From contig JAAYAM010000095.1 of NCBI GenBank assembly GCA_012719355.1, positions 1 through 37,938 on the forward strand: a DNA stretch of 37,938 bases. The letters run 5' to 3'. This DNA comes from Acidobacteriota bacterium (lineage in GTDB: Bacteria > Acidobacteriota > UBA6911). Of the stretch, positions 26,084 through 34,394 are shown one piece after another; the stretch's first letter is position 1; each line of letters opens with the position of its first letter. The notes beneath the pieces are model-generated. The model saw only the letters and a list, made by a program, of their open reading frames with translations. It searched no databases and was not told the DNA's origin. The translations under genes and the position numbers were made by a program.

Positions 26084-28135
26084 CTACCCGAGTCTGCCGC
26101 GCTTCTGCAGCGTGTCGGCGACTTTCCTGAGTCCGAGTTCTTCCAGCGTCTTTCTTTTCGGCCAGCCGCTCGAGGTGTCCCAACCCTCAAACTCGTAGAA
26201 CTTCGTCTTCCACTCCTCAAATCTGGTTTTATCCAGCGTCCGGCCTGCATTCGTCTCCCATGCCCATTTGCCGTTTCTGTAGACGGGCATTACGTGCGCT
26301 GCAGACGGCTTGCTGTGCACGTAGTCGGGGAAGACTTCCTGATTCCGGTGCCTCCCCTGCAGGACCCAGATTGACTTGTCGAGGTTCCATATCTTGCGTC
26401 CTGTTTCCATACCGTCTGCAAAGCTCATGTTCTTTCCGGTCACCGCGTTATAGAACTTCGGTTCCGCTTCGGGAGTGGCGCCTTTCCTGTCGACGGTGTT
26501 GTTGGTAAAGAACATCGGCCATCGCCAGCCGCAGAAACCGGTGCAGTCTATCCAGAACCTCTCGTAGTGCCGGTGCCATGCCACCTGTTTGACCTTGTGC
26601 TCTGAATAGATCCCCGTCGGGCCTTCGCCGTAGTCCATCATAAACACGTCTCCCTGGTACGGGATCATGGTGGCGGCCACCATCTCCACGGCCTTCTCCG
26701 CCGTGAGGTACGGTTCCACTCCGGCATTCATCATTGCCATCGGCATCCAGTGCAAAGGATAGTTGAAGCTGTGCATCATGATATCCCGCTCGCCGAGAAG
26801 CGAACCATAGCCCCACTCCACTTCGACCCTCGGGTCGTAGTGTTCGTAGGAACCCCAGTAGGCCAGGGGGAGAAGACCGCTGGCGGTATCCTCTTCATAT
26901 CTGCCCCATTTGATTGCCGCCCTGGCGAGACCTTCGCTCAAGTCGTCTCCGATCCCTTCGCGTGTGGCCATCCTGCGCATCAGGGCCTCGACAAATTCCA
27001 ACTTTCCATGCTGTTCAAACGGGAGGTCGCACTCAATCTTCTTCCCGCGTCCAAGCACGCCCAGCTTATACAGTCCATAGACATAGTCGACCGGTCCGTG
27101 GACATGCCAGTGATTGATGCCGTAGGAGTGCAGCAGATCGGTTGCCCTCATCCTGTCGATGCGCGGGCTGTTGAGATTCATGAATGAAACGGTAGCAGCG
27201 CAGGTCGCTTCGTTGCTCTTTCCCCCGGCCAGCCGCATGCGACAGGCCCTGGGGCAGGAGGCACAGGCGGCTGCGCGCGCAGGTTCAAGCGGCAGGCTGT
27301 TGTTCAGGACGTTCCCGCCGCTCGGAGCGCCATTGAAAAGCATGAAAGCCCTGGTTTCCATCTTAGGGTCGATTGGTTTGTCTACATTCCACTGGAAGTG
27401 ATTGAACCAGGTCCTCGCTTCCATCAGGGCTTTGGGATCGGCCACAGGAACACTGCCGGTTCCGATTACGCTTATCGCCTTGAGTCTCTTTGCGCCCCAG
27501 ACTCCGCCGAATCCGCCCTGTGCGGCACTGCTGCCGGCACCGTGTACGATCGAAGCGACGCGACTTCGGTTTTCCCCCGCGAGCCCGATGCAGGCGACCG
27601 CCGGCATCTGGGTAGTGTAAGTGCTCCCTGCTTCGGCCCACTCGGCGAACTTCGCCCCAGGCAGCACGCGCCTGCAGATTTCTTCCTGGGTGGAGGGAAC
27701 ATCCAGTCCCCACAACCCTTCGGCACTTTCGAAAGAAACCTTGTCATTTATGATGTTGATCCAGACGGGTTCGTCGGAGACCCCTTCGATGACGATTCCA
27801 TCCCATCCCGCGTATTTTAATTCCGCGGTAAAGTGTCCGCCCCAGTTGCTGCGATTGAACCATTCGATCGGATGGTACATGGGAGCGAGCCCCTGTACCT
27901 CGCATCTCCCCGAACCGGGAACGAGTGTTCCTGAAAAGGGAGCGGTCATTATGGTGATCACGTTCCTGGGATCGAAGGCGTCGAAAGGGAGTTGATCGCC
28001 GACAAGATCAAAGAAAATGGCTGAGCCGATTCCGTGTCCCCCTCCGAATTCCTCGTACTGCTCTGTCGCGATCGTGCCGGTCGATTTTCCTGTAAGATCG
28101 AGCCGCAGGATTCTGCCCGTATATCCGCCTTTCAT
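26084..28135 (-). CDS. Tungsten-type aldehyde ferredoxin oxidoreductase (AOR family)
   Basis: Enzyme with a bis-pterin tungsten (or molybdenum) centre and one 4Fe-4S cluster, oxidising aldehydes or, in some branches, reducing acids or acyl-CoA. The 683-residue product starts MKGGYTGRILRLDLTGKS, typical of the family. Cluster ligands are CASCPRAC near 288-295 and Cys in FWIDCTGFCGW near 530, matching the known 288/291/295/494 arrangement in spacing and order. Pterin-binding surroundings include GPGSGRCEV-like (VPGSGRCEVQG) and GGFGGVWGAKRLKA. I take the ATG at 28135, with GGAGG nine bases upstream, over a start at 28222. No ferredoxin or partner subunit gene lies next to it, so the electron acceptor must be encoded elsewhere. 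Confidence 0.93.
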   Translation of the reverse strand: MKGGYTGRILRLDLTGKSTGTIATEQYEEFGGGHGIGSAIFFDLVGDQLPFDAFDPRNVITIMTAPFSGTLVPGSGRCEVQGLAPMYHPIEWFNRSNWGGHFTAELKYAGWDGIVIEGVSDEPVWINIINDKVSFESAEGLWGLDVPSTQEEICRRVLPGAKFAEWAEAGSTYTTQMPAVACIGLAGENRSRVASIVHGAGSSAAQGGFGGVWGAKRLKAISVIGTGSVPVADPKALMEARTWFNHFQWNVDKPIDPKMETRAFMLFNGAPSGGNVLNNSLPLEPARAAACASCPRACRMRLAGGKSNEATCAATVSFMNLNSPRIDRMRATDLLHSYGINHWHVHGPVDYVYGLYKLGVLGRGKKIECDLPFEQHGKLEFVEALMRRMATREGIGDDLSEGLARAAIKWGRYEEDTASGLLPLAYWGSYEHYDPRVEVEWGYGSLLGERDIMMHSFNYPLHWMPMAMMNAGVEPYLTAEKAVEMVAATMIPYQGDVFMMDYGEGPTGIYSEHKVKQVAWHRHYERFWIDCTGFCGWRWPMFFTNNTVDRKGATPEAEPKFYNAVTGKNMSFADGMETGRKIWNLDKSIWVLQGRHRNQEVFPDYVHSKPSAAHVMPVYRNGKWAWETNAGRTLDKTRFEEWKTKFYEFEGWDTSSGWPKRKTLEELGLRKVADTLQKRGRLG

Positions 28136-28320
28136 TTTCCGTGCCCTCCGTCGGCTCGATCCTCTAACACTTCCGGACCGGATGTCAACGGCTACGGCGG
28201 GAACATTGTTCCTGAAAGGCATGCCATGGCCGGAGGTTTACGCGGGCGAGATCCTCCCGAACGTGGACGGCTCTCAGTCCCCGCGTCGATAGAAGCTATG
28301 TTCAACTCCGGCGACTGCGT

Positions 28321-28680
28321 TCAGAATCTGTGTCGCTGGCGTCCGTCATTCCCCTCATGAGGTCCGCCCCGACGGCCCGGTCGGCGGCTGCGGTCAAATC
28401 CTCCACCACCTTCTCCGAACTCGCGCGGCTTCTGCTTGCGAGCCTCGTTTACGGTCAACGGGCGCCCCTCCAGCAGTTTCCCGTTAAGCTGAGTGATGAT
28501 GGCTTCCATGTCTGCTTCGGGCCCGAGTTCCACGAAAGCGAATCCACGGGAGCGGCCGGTTTCGGCATCCCTCATGATCCTGATGTTCGCTACAGGGACG
28601 TTCATGCTGCTGAAAAAATCGCTCAGCCCGGCGTCGGCGATGTTGAAAGGGAGATTTCCGATAAAAAGCTTGTTAGCCAT
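28321..28680 (-). CDS. RRM-type RNA-binding protein
   Basis: Single RNA recognition motif of 119 residues. RNP2 is LFIGNLPF (about 5-12) and RNP1 is RGFAFVEL (about 45-52); the helix-turn ALS...FFSSM and the EARKQKPRE end complete the fold. A Gly/Arg-rich tail (EGGGGFDRSRRPGRRGG) follows, like the cyanobacterial and proteobacterial Rbp proteins. Such proteins bind RNA and often change with temperature, but no particular target can be inferred. GAGG lies a few bases upstream of the ATG. The 277 bases upstream, to 28957, hold no gene I recognise and must contain its promoter. Confidence 0.93.
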   Translation of the reverse strand: MANKLFIGNLPFNIADAGLSDFFSSMNVPVANIRIMRDAETGRSRGFAFVELGPEADMEAIITQLNGKLLEGRPLTVNEARKQKPREFGEGGGGFDRSRRPGRRGGPHEGNDGRQRHRF

Positions 28681-28957
28681 ATGGCCTCTGATAGGTTGAA
28701 AGTCAAAGAAGAGAAGAAAAGGGGACCGGCCAGTCCGGATTCCCTTGGAAGACTGAGCTGAACCGAAGCCGGGGCCATTCCTATCCCGCAGGAAAGGTAT
28801 GGTGACCGGCCTATCCTGCTATGTGTTGCGTGTATGAATGAACACCCGGAGTTGCCTGATCAGGCTGCCTCTAACTCAAGTAACAGCCGCGCTCGTGTTG
28901 CCAGAATCTGTGAGAATACTAGCCCACGGGTCAGGGGATTACAAGCCCGGCAGTCTG

Positions 28958-29392
28958 TCAGGGGAGCCTGATGTTGTGTATCGTGCTGGCAACACTCCGT
29001 CCGGTGAAGTAGCTGCGGGCCCCGATAACCGACCACTTGCAGAGCTTCGACGTTTCGCATTTGCCATAGGCGAATTCCAGGATCAGGTTAATCACAAACG
29101 TCTCGCCGTGCAGCAGGGCGGATCTGGAAACCGTCGCCGGGCTGTTGCGCGCGATGAGCAGGTTGTCGAGAGGATTCCTTTCCACGTACCCTCTCTCGAT
29201 CGCTCTTGACGTCGAATATGCATCCGCGTGAGCAGCTGCGAACGACAGGGGTTTGGAAATCAGCCAGAACATGTCGGTCGTGCTGCGGGCTTCGCTGAAA
29301 TAGGGGGAGATCAACATCCTGGCGTCCTGTGCGGAGGCGGGGCGGGGATACACTGCGACCAGGACGAGCGCGAAAGTAAGAGCTGCTTTCAT
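28958..29392 (-). CDS. Small exported protein of unknown function
   Basis: A 144-residue protein with a clear signal peptide (MKAALTFALVLVAVYPRPASA, then QDAR). The mature part has HADAYSTSRAIERGYVERNP followed by a moderately hydrophobic segment (FVINLILEFAYG) and a Cys pair (KCETSKLC). The D..ST......G..E.NP pattern recalls a class of small bacterial membrane proteins, but I cannot name a family with confidence. The ATG at 29392 has GGAAA about eight bases upstream. It sits alone between the CHAD-HD gene and the RRM gene, all on the minus strand. Confidence 0.65.
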   Translation of the reverse strand: MKAALTFALVLVAVYPRPASAQDARMLISPYFSEARSTTDMFWLISKPLSFAAAHADAYSTSRAIERGYVERNPLDNLLIARNSPATVSRSALLHGETFVINLILEFAYGKCETSKLCKWSVIGARSYFTGRSVASTIHNIRLP

Positions 29393-29534
29393 CAAATGTT
29401 TCCAGTTGCCTCATTACGGGGGATTGTGAAGGGCGAAGGCTGATACCGACAAACACCTGCAGAAATATACGCCGGAGGGAGCAGGGGAAAAATGGCTGGA
29501 AAGTGCCGCCACCGTCAGGGGAAATATGGGCGAT

Positions 29535-30980
29535 CTACTGCTCTGCAGGAGCCTGCCGTATCAGGATCGGCACCTGGCAGGTAATTTCGAGAAGGTGGCG
29601 GGCCGCCGCGATTTTCTCGGCGGACTTGTCTAGTGACAAGTACTTCGGAGCATTGATATACAGGACGTTGCCGGATCTTTCGATCCCGATTTTGCCCCCG
29701 GCAAGTGTGTCGGCGAGAGCATTCGCCAGTCGCAGGATTCCCGCCAGCCGTATGATTTCACCGCGTTGATATTCCGCCGTTTCCGAGAAAGCCTTCTGGT
29801 TCGATCGGGGGAGTCCACCGCAATGGAATCGGGTCGTGAGCGCAATCTGCCTGATCATTTCGCTGTTACAGCCGACCATGGGAGCAAGTCTCCGGATAAG
29901 CCTGTAGGATGCTACCTGGTGTTTCTTCCCGGCCCTGATTTTGCCCGTATCCTGTACCAGCGCGGCGGCATGCAGGATCCATCTCGGGTTGGCGACGGCC
30001 GTAGTGGAGGAGATGCCGGCGGCTTCCATCGAATCGTAGATCTGAAGAGCCAGTCCTGCGACTCGCTTTGAACGCAGGAAATCGGGATCCCGGAAAGAAG
30101 CCCATGCTTCTATCCACGCCAGGGCGGTTTCGGGGATGTGATCCGGGCCCGGGAGCTGGAGTCTCCAGGCGGGAAACAGCGAGTGTGGGCCTGACATTTT
30201 CTGACGGTAACGTGCGAGGCGTTCTTCGACCTCTGCCGAGATCCGGCGCTTCCAGCTGTGTCGCAATTCCTGCCCCTGAATAGCCCTGATCGAAAGGCCG
30301 GTGCGCCACAGGACATGCAGATCGTGGACTTCACCGAGCAGATCCTGCAGCGCTTTCAATTCTTCTCCCCAGAGTTGATGGCGCGTCGGAAGAAAGTTTT
30401 CCAGGGTATAGCGGAATTTCTTCAGTGCTATGCGCAACCGGTGATAGGCCGCGTAGCTCCGGTTGCGCATGGCCTGCCGGTGCATCTCGTAAGCTTCATT
30501 CCAACGCTGAAGGGCAAGATGCTCAAACGCCATGCTCTCGGAGGCGATGAGCATGGTGCGGGCCGGAAGAACCGAGATCCACGAATTCCATTGTTTCCCG
30601 TCGAAGTTCTGCAGTGCCTCCGCTGCTCTTACGGCGAGGCGTGTTTCCTGGAGCGAGAGGTGCTTTTTCAGGAGGAGAAAGGACCGGTCATGCGTGAAGG
30701 GCAGGTGTTCGAGCCATTCCAGCATCATGTGGGTGTCGCGCAGGTCGCCAAGGGCATGAAAAAGCCTCTTTCCCTCATCCTTCATCAGCTTCCAGGAAGG
30801 ATGGGGATCAAATGCCATGAACCCTTCGGCGATGGATCTGCACCGCCGCAGGGCTACCCGCAGGTTGTGAACCGGTTCAGGAGCGAAATCATGCCGGACA
30901 CGTTCGCATTCCCTGACTACTCCGGCCATCCAGTGTTCCAGGCCGGCCCCAATCACTTCGTTTATGGGATATCCCGGCAT
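29535..30980 (-). CDS. CHAD domain protein fused to an HD-like domain of Ppx/GppA type
   Basis: A 481-residue fusion. Residues about 10-285 form a CHAD domain, a helical bundle with conserved His and basic residues (VHNLRVALRRCRSIAEGF, LGDLRDTHMMLEWLE, YHRLRIALKKFRYTLENF, LGEVHDLHVL) that in known members binds polyphosphate. Residues about 315-475 resemble the helical HD-type C-terminal domain of exopolyphosphatase/GppA proteins (WILHAAALVQDTGKIRAGKKHQVASYRLIRR, RLAGILRLANALADT). The ASKHA phosphatase core is absent, and the HD pair is QD. It is therefore more likely a polyphosphate-binding or scaffold protein than a phosphatase. No polyphosphate kinase is nearby. Confidence 0.85.
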   Translation of the reverse strand: MPGYPINEVIGAGLEHWMAGVVRECERVRHDFAPEPVHNLRVALRRCRSIAEGFMAFDPHPSWKLMKDEGKRLFHALGDLRDTHMMLEWLEHLPFTHDRSFLLLKKHLSLQETRLAVRAAEALQNFDGKQWNSWISVLPARTMLIASESMAFEHLALQRWNEAYEMHRQAMRNRSYAAYHRLRIALKKFRYTLENFLPTRHQLWGEELKALQDLLGEVHDLHVLWRTGLSIRAIQGQELRHSWKRRISAEVEERLARYRQKMSGPHSLFPAWRLQLPGPDHIPETALAWIEAWASFRDPDFLRSKRVAGLALQIYDSMEAAGISSTTAVANPRWILHAAALVQDTGKIRAGKKHQVASYRLIRRLAPMVGCNSEMIRQIALTTRFHCGGLPRSNQKAFSETAEYQRGEIIRLAGILRLANALADTLAGGKIGIERSGNVLYINAPKYLSLDKSAEKIAAARHLLEITCQVPILIRQAPAEQ

Positions 30981-31143
30981 GGGTTTAGAATATCACATTC
31001 CCGACGGGTTCCGGCGCGCCCGGGAGGAAGGGGGAGCGACGGTGAGGCATTGCATTTGCGTACAGATCGCTCTTGCTTTCAACAATCAGATAATGTAGAC
31101 CTTACAGCCTCTCGTTGTATGGTCCTCTAGAGGTGCGGATTCT

Positions 31144-31959
31144 ATGAACAAGGTTGAAAAAGCCGTTATTCTTGCCCGCGGGCTGGGCACCCGGATGCGA
31201 AAGAGCGACGCCTCGGCAGCGCTGGACGAGAAGCAGACGGAGGTAGCGAGTTTCGGGATCAAAGGCATGATCCCGATCGGACGGCCGTTTCTCGATTATG
31301 TCCTCAGCGGATTGGCCGATGCCGGCTACTCCCGTGTGTGTCTTGTGATCGGCCCGGAACATCAGATCGTGCGTGACTACTACCAGAGCAATCCTCCCTC
31401 GCGGGTTCAAGTGGAGTTCGCGATCCAGGAAAAGCCGCTGGGGACCGCCGACGCTGTACTGGCTGCGAGAAGTTTTGCCGGATCAGACCACTTCCTGGTG
31501 ATCAACTCCGACAACTACTACCCTGTGGATGTGCTCAAGGCGCTCCGCGAGCTGGGACAGCCCGGAGTTGCGCTCTTCGACCGAGAACGGCTGGTCGTCG
31601 AGAGCAACTTGCCGGAAGAACGTGTCTTGAAATTCGCACTGGCAAAACCCGACAGCGAAGGCAACCTGGAGCGCATATATGAAAAACCGTTTGAGGACAT
31701 GATCCGGGCGCTCGGACAGCAGGTCTATGTCAGCATGAACTGCTGGACATTTTCTCCTGCCATATTCCGGGCATGCCTGAGCATCCGTCCTTCTGCGCGC
31801 GGGGAATTGGAGTTGACGGAGGCGGTTCAGTATGCTGTTGACGTGCAAAAGGAACAATTCAGGGTGTTGACATTCCGAAGCCCTGTGCTGGATTTGTCCA
31901 GCCGATCGGATATTGCGATCGTGGCGGAAAAACTCAAGGACATTAATCCGGTCCCGTAA
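31144..31959 (+). CDS. Nucleotidyltransferase family protein (sugar-1-phosphate type)
   Basis: A 271-residue enzyme of the NTP-transferase fold that would form an NDP-sugar or similar from NTP and a phosphorylated substrate. The signature loop is LARGLGTRMRKSD (family consensus LAGGxGTRL), with the family's KGMIPIGRPFLDYVLSGLADAGY, EKPLGTADAVL, the metal-binding VINSDNYYP and YEKPFED. An Ala-rich insertion (DASAALDEKQTEV) separates the GTR loop from the Lys. There is no hexapeptide-repeat acyltransferase domain. GAGGTG lies eight bases upstream of the ATG. The SHMT-like gene follows after 27 bases in the same direction, so the two act in one operon. The substrate is unknown. Confidence 0.87.
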   Translation: MNKVEKAVILARGLGTRMRKSDASAALDEKQTEVASFGIKGMIPIGRPFLDYVLSGLADAGYSRVCLVIGPEHQIVRDYYQSNPPSRVQVEFAIQEKPLGTADAVLAARSFAGSDHFLVINSDNYYPVDVLKALRELGQPGVALFDRERLVVESNLPEERVLKFALAKPDSEGNLERIYEKPFEDMIRALGQQVYVSMNCWTFSPAIFRACLSIRPSARGELELTEAVQYAVDVQKEQFRVLTFRSPVLDLSSRSDIAIVAEKLKDINPVP

Positions 31960-31986
31960 TCCGGCTTCGGACATTGGAGAATACGA

Positions 31987-33435
31987 ATGAATTCATTGGA
32001 ACAGAAACTCAGCGAGCTGGCTGAAAGGGTTGTGGAGAACAACCGCTGGCGTCAGCGGAAATGTTTTAATCTCATTCCTTCCGAGAATACGCCTTCCCTG
32101 TTCGTAAAACTGTGCGAAATAGGCGATGTCTCGGGCAGGTATGCCGAGCACAAGACCGCCCTAAAGAAGGAGATTGAATCCCTGTCGGGTACAGGAGCGC
32201 TCAAGGGGAATCAGGTCTACTACTACCAGGGAGCAGACTTCATCTACCGCGTCGAAGACGAGTTGAAGGCTGAATTTGCGCGGTTCCTGGGGGCGGACCA
32301 AGTCGAGACCAGGACCATCAGTGGCCAGATGGCGAACGAAGTCGTGTTCAAAGGGCTGGTCAAGTTCCTAAGTTCCAATCCAGAAGGCTTTCCTTCTCTG
32401 AGTTCCACCGGACGGCTGAAATGCGTCATGAACAACAACCTGAATTACGGTGGGCACCTTTCGGCCCAGCCCTACGGAGCTCTGTTCAATTTCGCCGAAG
32501 ACAACGTCATCAATTTCCCGATCGATGAAAAAAACCACTACAAGCTCGATGCGCCCAGACTGGTCGAGCTTGTTGACCGGAATCGTCCTGCGCTGGTGGT
32601 TTTCGGCAAGAGCATGTTCCTTTACCCGGAACCTGTCAGTGACTTGAGAGCATTCCTCCGGACCGTTCCTGATTATCGTCCGCTGGTCATGTATGATGGA
32701 GCCCACGTGCTGGGAATTCTGGGGTCGCTCTTCCAGGATCCGTTTTCCGAAGGGGCGGAGATCGTGACCGGATCTACCCACAAGACGTTTTTCGGGCCGC
32801 AGAGGGGAATCATTGCTGCAAAGCTTCCTGAACGATCCCAGAGGTTGTGGAACGAGATTGTGGCGCGCACATTTCCCGGCTCCACCAGCAATCACCATCT
32901 CGGCACCCAGTTGGCAATGCTTGCCGCCACCATCGAGATGAATGCGTTCAAGGATCAGTATCAGGCGCAGGTGCTTGCCAACGCCAGGGCTTTCGCCAAG
33001 GCATGCGCGGCTGTGGGAATCCCTGTCGAGGGAGAGGAAGAAGACGGTTACACCCGGACGCACCAGGTGCTCATAAAGGTTTCTTCCTTCGGAGACGCCA
33101 GGGAAATTGCATCGCGCCTGGAGTCAAACAACATCATCACTAACTATCAGGCGCTTCCCGAAGACGAGACTTTCTATCATCCGAGCGGCATCAGGATGGG
33201 TGTGCAGGAGATGACGAGGTTCGGAATGAAGGAGCGTGACTTTGACGCTCTGGCCGGTTTCCTTGCGGACGTGATCCTGCGGAAGAAGAATGTCGCGTCG
33301 GAAGTTGCAGAATTCCGGAATCGCTTCCAGACCATGGAGTACTGCCTCAGTATTGAACAGACTCTCCGGCTGGCGCCCCGGCTGCTCGAAAGCATATTCC
33401 CCTCGGGATTTGCCGACTCCCTCAAGATGGGGTAA
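31987..33435 (+). CDS. Divergent SHMT-fold PLP enzyme
   Basis: A 482-residue fold-type I PLP enzyme related to serine hydroxymethyltransferase. The Schiff-base Lys is about 266 in GSTHKTFFGPQRG, after the PLP-anchoring MYDGAHVLG; NLIPSENTPS and GHLSAQ also match SHMT. It departs from true GlyA: the usual NKYAEGYPGKRYYGG stretch is replaced by SGRYAEHKTALKKEIE and VYYYQGADFIYRVE, and the C-terminal 50 residues are novel. It could act on a different amino acid or aldehyde, or serve an activated-sugar pathway with the nucleotidyltransferase directly upstream. A conventional glyA is expected elsewhere in the genome. The ATG has GGAG eight bases upstream. Confidence 0.87.
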   Translation: MNSLEQKLSELAERVVENNRWRQRKCFNLIPSENTPSLFVKLCEIGDVSGRYAEHKTALKKEIESLSGTGALKGNQVYYYQGADFIYRVEDELKAEFARFLGADQVETRTISGQMANEVVFKGLVKFLSSNPEGFPSLSSTGRLKCVMNNNLNYGGHLSAQPYGALFNFAEDNVINFPIDEKNHYKLDAPRLVELVDRNRPALVVFGKSMFLYPEPVSDLRAFLRTVPDYRPLVMYDGAHVLGILGSLFQDPFSEGAEIVTGSTHKTFFGPQRGIIAAKLPERSQRLWNEIVARTFPGSTSNHHLGTQLAMLAATIEMNAFKDQYQAQVLANARAFAKACAAVGIPVEGEEEDGYTRTHQVLIKVSSFGDAREIASRLESNNIITNYQALPEDETFYHPSGIRMGVQEMTRFGMKERDFDALAGFLADVILRKKNVASEVAEFRNRFQTMEYCLSIEQTLRLAPRLLESIFPSGFADSLKMG

Positions 33436-33552
33436 AAGGTTCAGCATTCTTCCGGGCGTGCCGGTCTTCAACAATCGGGCGGCGCGTCCGGAAATCGCCA
33501 AGTCAGCGGAAATAAAACACGGGCCGGCGACACAAAAGGGAGCAGGAGGCAG

Positions 33553-34071
33553 ATGATGCGATGCGACCCTTTTCCCGGCTGCGGGATTCTTCCAGCGCTC
33601 AGCGTTCCACACCAGATCGTCACCCTTCGATTAGCGGCTGCACTTCTCGCCCATGTTGAAATCAGGAAACTAGGGCACCTGCTGTTTGCGCCCTGCAACG
33701 TCATCTTCAGCCGGGACACCATGGTCCAGCCGGACATTTTTTTCGTGCGCAAAGAGAGGAGCGGACTCATCGGCGAAATGAGCGTGCAGGGAGCGCCCGA
33801 CATGGTGATCGAGGTCCTTTCACCGCAAAGCCACGAACGGGAACTGCGGTTCAAGACGAGCGTCTATTCCCGCTTCAGCGTGCATGAATACTGGATTGCA
33901 GATCCTGGCAACCGCACCATCGAGATACTTGTCTGGAGCGAAATCGGCTACATCTCAGCGGGATTGTTCGGCGCGACAGATTCTCTTCAGTCGATATCCT
34001 TCCCTAAACTCGTGCTCCCGCTACGCAAGGTTTTCCGGAATCTCGGGACACGGAAGGGGGTGAATGGATGA
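33553..34071 (+). CDS. Uma2 family protein (PD-(D/E)XK nuclease fold), short N-terminus
   Basis: Member of the Uma2/DUF820 restriction-endonuclease-like family, 172 residues. The core is clear: HQIVTLRLAAALLAH, VQPDIFFV, MVIEVLSPQSHERELRFK and YSRFSVHEYWIADP, giving the PD and E-x-K positions of the fold. The usual beginning (a YELIDGEL strand-helix with another conserved Glu) is missing; the protein begins MMRCDPFPGCGILPALSVPH, so it is truncated or recoded there. GGAGG sits upstream of two successive ATGs (33553, 33556). These genes are often many-copied in their hosts, of unclear function. A cluster of hairpin repeats follows, the first perhaps ending its transcript (GTCCC-TCC-GGGAC then a T-rich run at 34079-34107). 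Confidence 0.82.
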   Translation: MMRCDPFPGCGILPALSVPHQIVTLRLAAALLAHVEIRKLGHLLFAPCNVIFSRDTMVQPDIFFVRKERSGLIGEMSVQGAPDMVIEVLSPQSHERELRFKTSVYSRFSVHEYWIADPGNRTIEILVWSEIGYISAGLFGATDSLQSISFPKLVLPLRKVFRNLGTRKGVNG

Positions 34072-34078
34072 TCGGGCC

Positions 34079-34161
34079 GTCCCTCCGGGACTCGGGTTTT
34101 TATTTTACGGACCTATCCCGGCACTTCCGTGCCGGGATATTCTCAATCGTCCCTATGGGAC
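34079..34161 (+). repeat. REP-like hairpin element, copy C (inverted)
   Basis: Three hairpins in a row: GTCCC-TCC-GGGAC (34079-34091), TATCCCGGCAC-TTCC-GTGCCGGGATA (34114-34139, perfect 11-bp stem) and GTCCC-TAT-GGGAC (34149-34161). Read on the minus strand the middle one is CCCGGCAC-GGAA-GTGCCGGG, the same core as copy A. It is thus inverted relative to copy B at 34303, about 140 bases away. Confidence 0.65.
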
Positions 34162-34302
34162 GGGGCCGTGGTTAATCGTTTCCCCGTCGCGGTATCGGCA
34201 ATGATCCGTTATTGGGATCGGGCGTCTTCCGGGACTGATCTGTGCGGGCGTTGATGGCCTGATGGATTACGCGGGTGTTTTTCCACAGGCATGGAAGAAC
34301 CA

Positions 34303-34367
34303 CGGCACGTGAGTGCCGGGAACACATAGGAAGAAAGAAAAATCAAGCCCCATCGGGACGGCCGAAC
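34303..34367 (+). repeat. REP-like hairpin element, copy B
   Basis: CGGCAC-GTGA-GTGCCG (34303-34318) is followed after an A-rich spacer by CAAG and the 13-mer GGGACGGCCGAAC (34355-34367), in the same order as copy A at 16460. With copy C it forms an inverted pair in the 34072-34394 gap, which otherwise contains nothing I recognise. Confidence 0.7.
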
Positions 34368-34394
34368 GCCCAACACCCATGTCACGCATCACCG

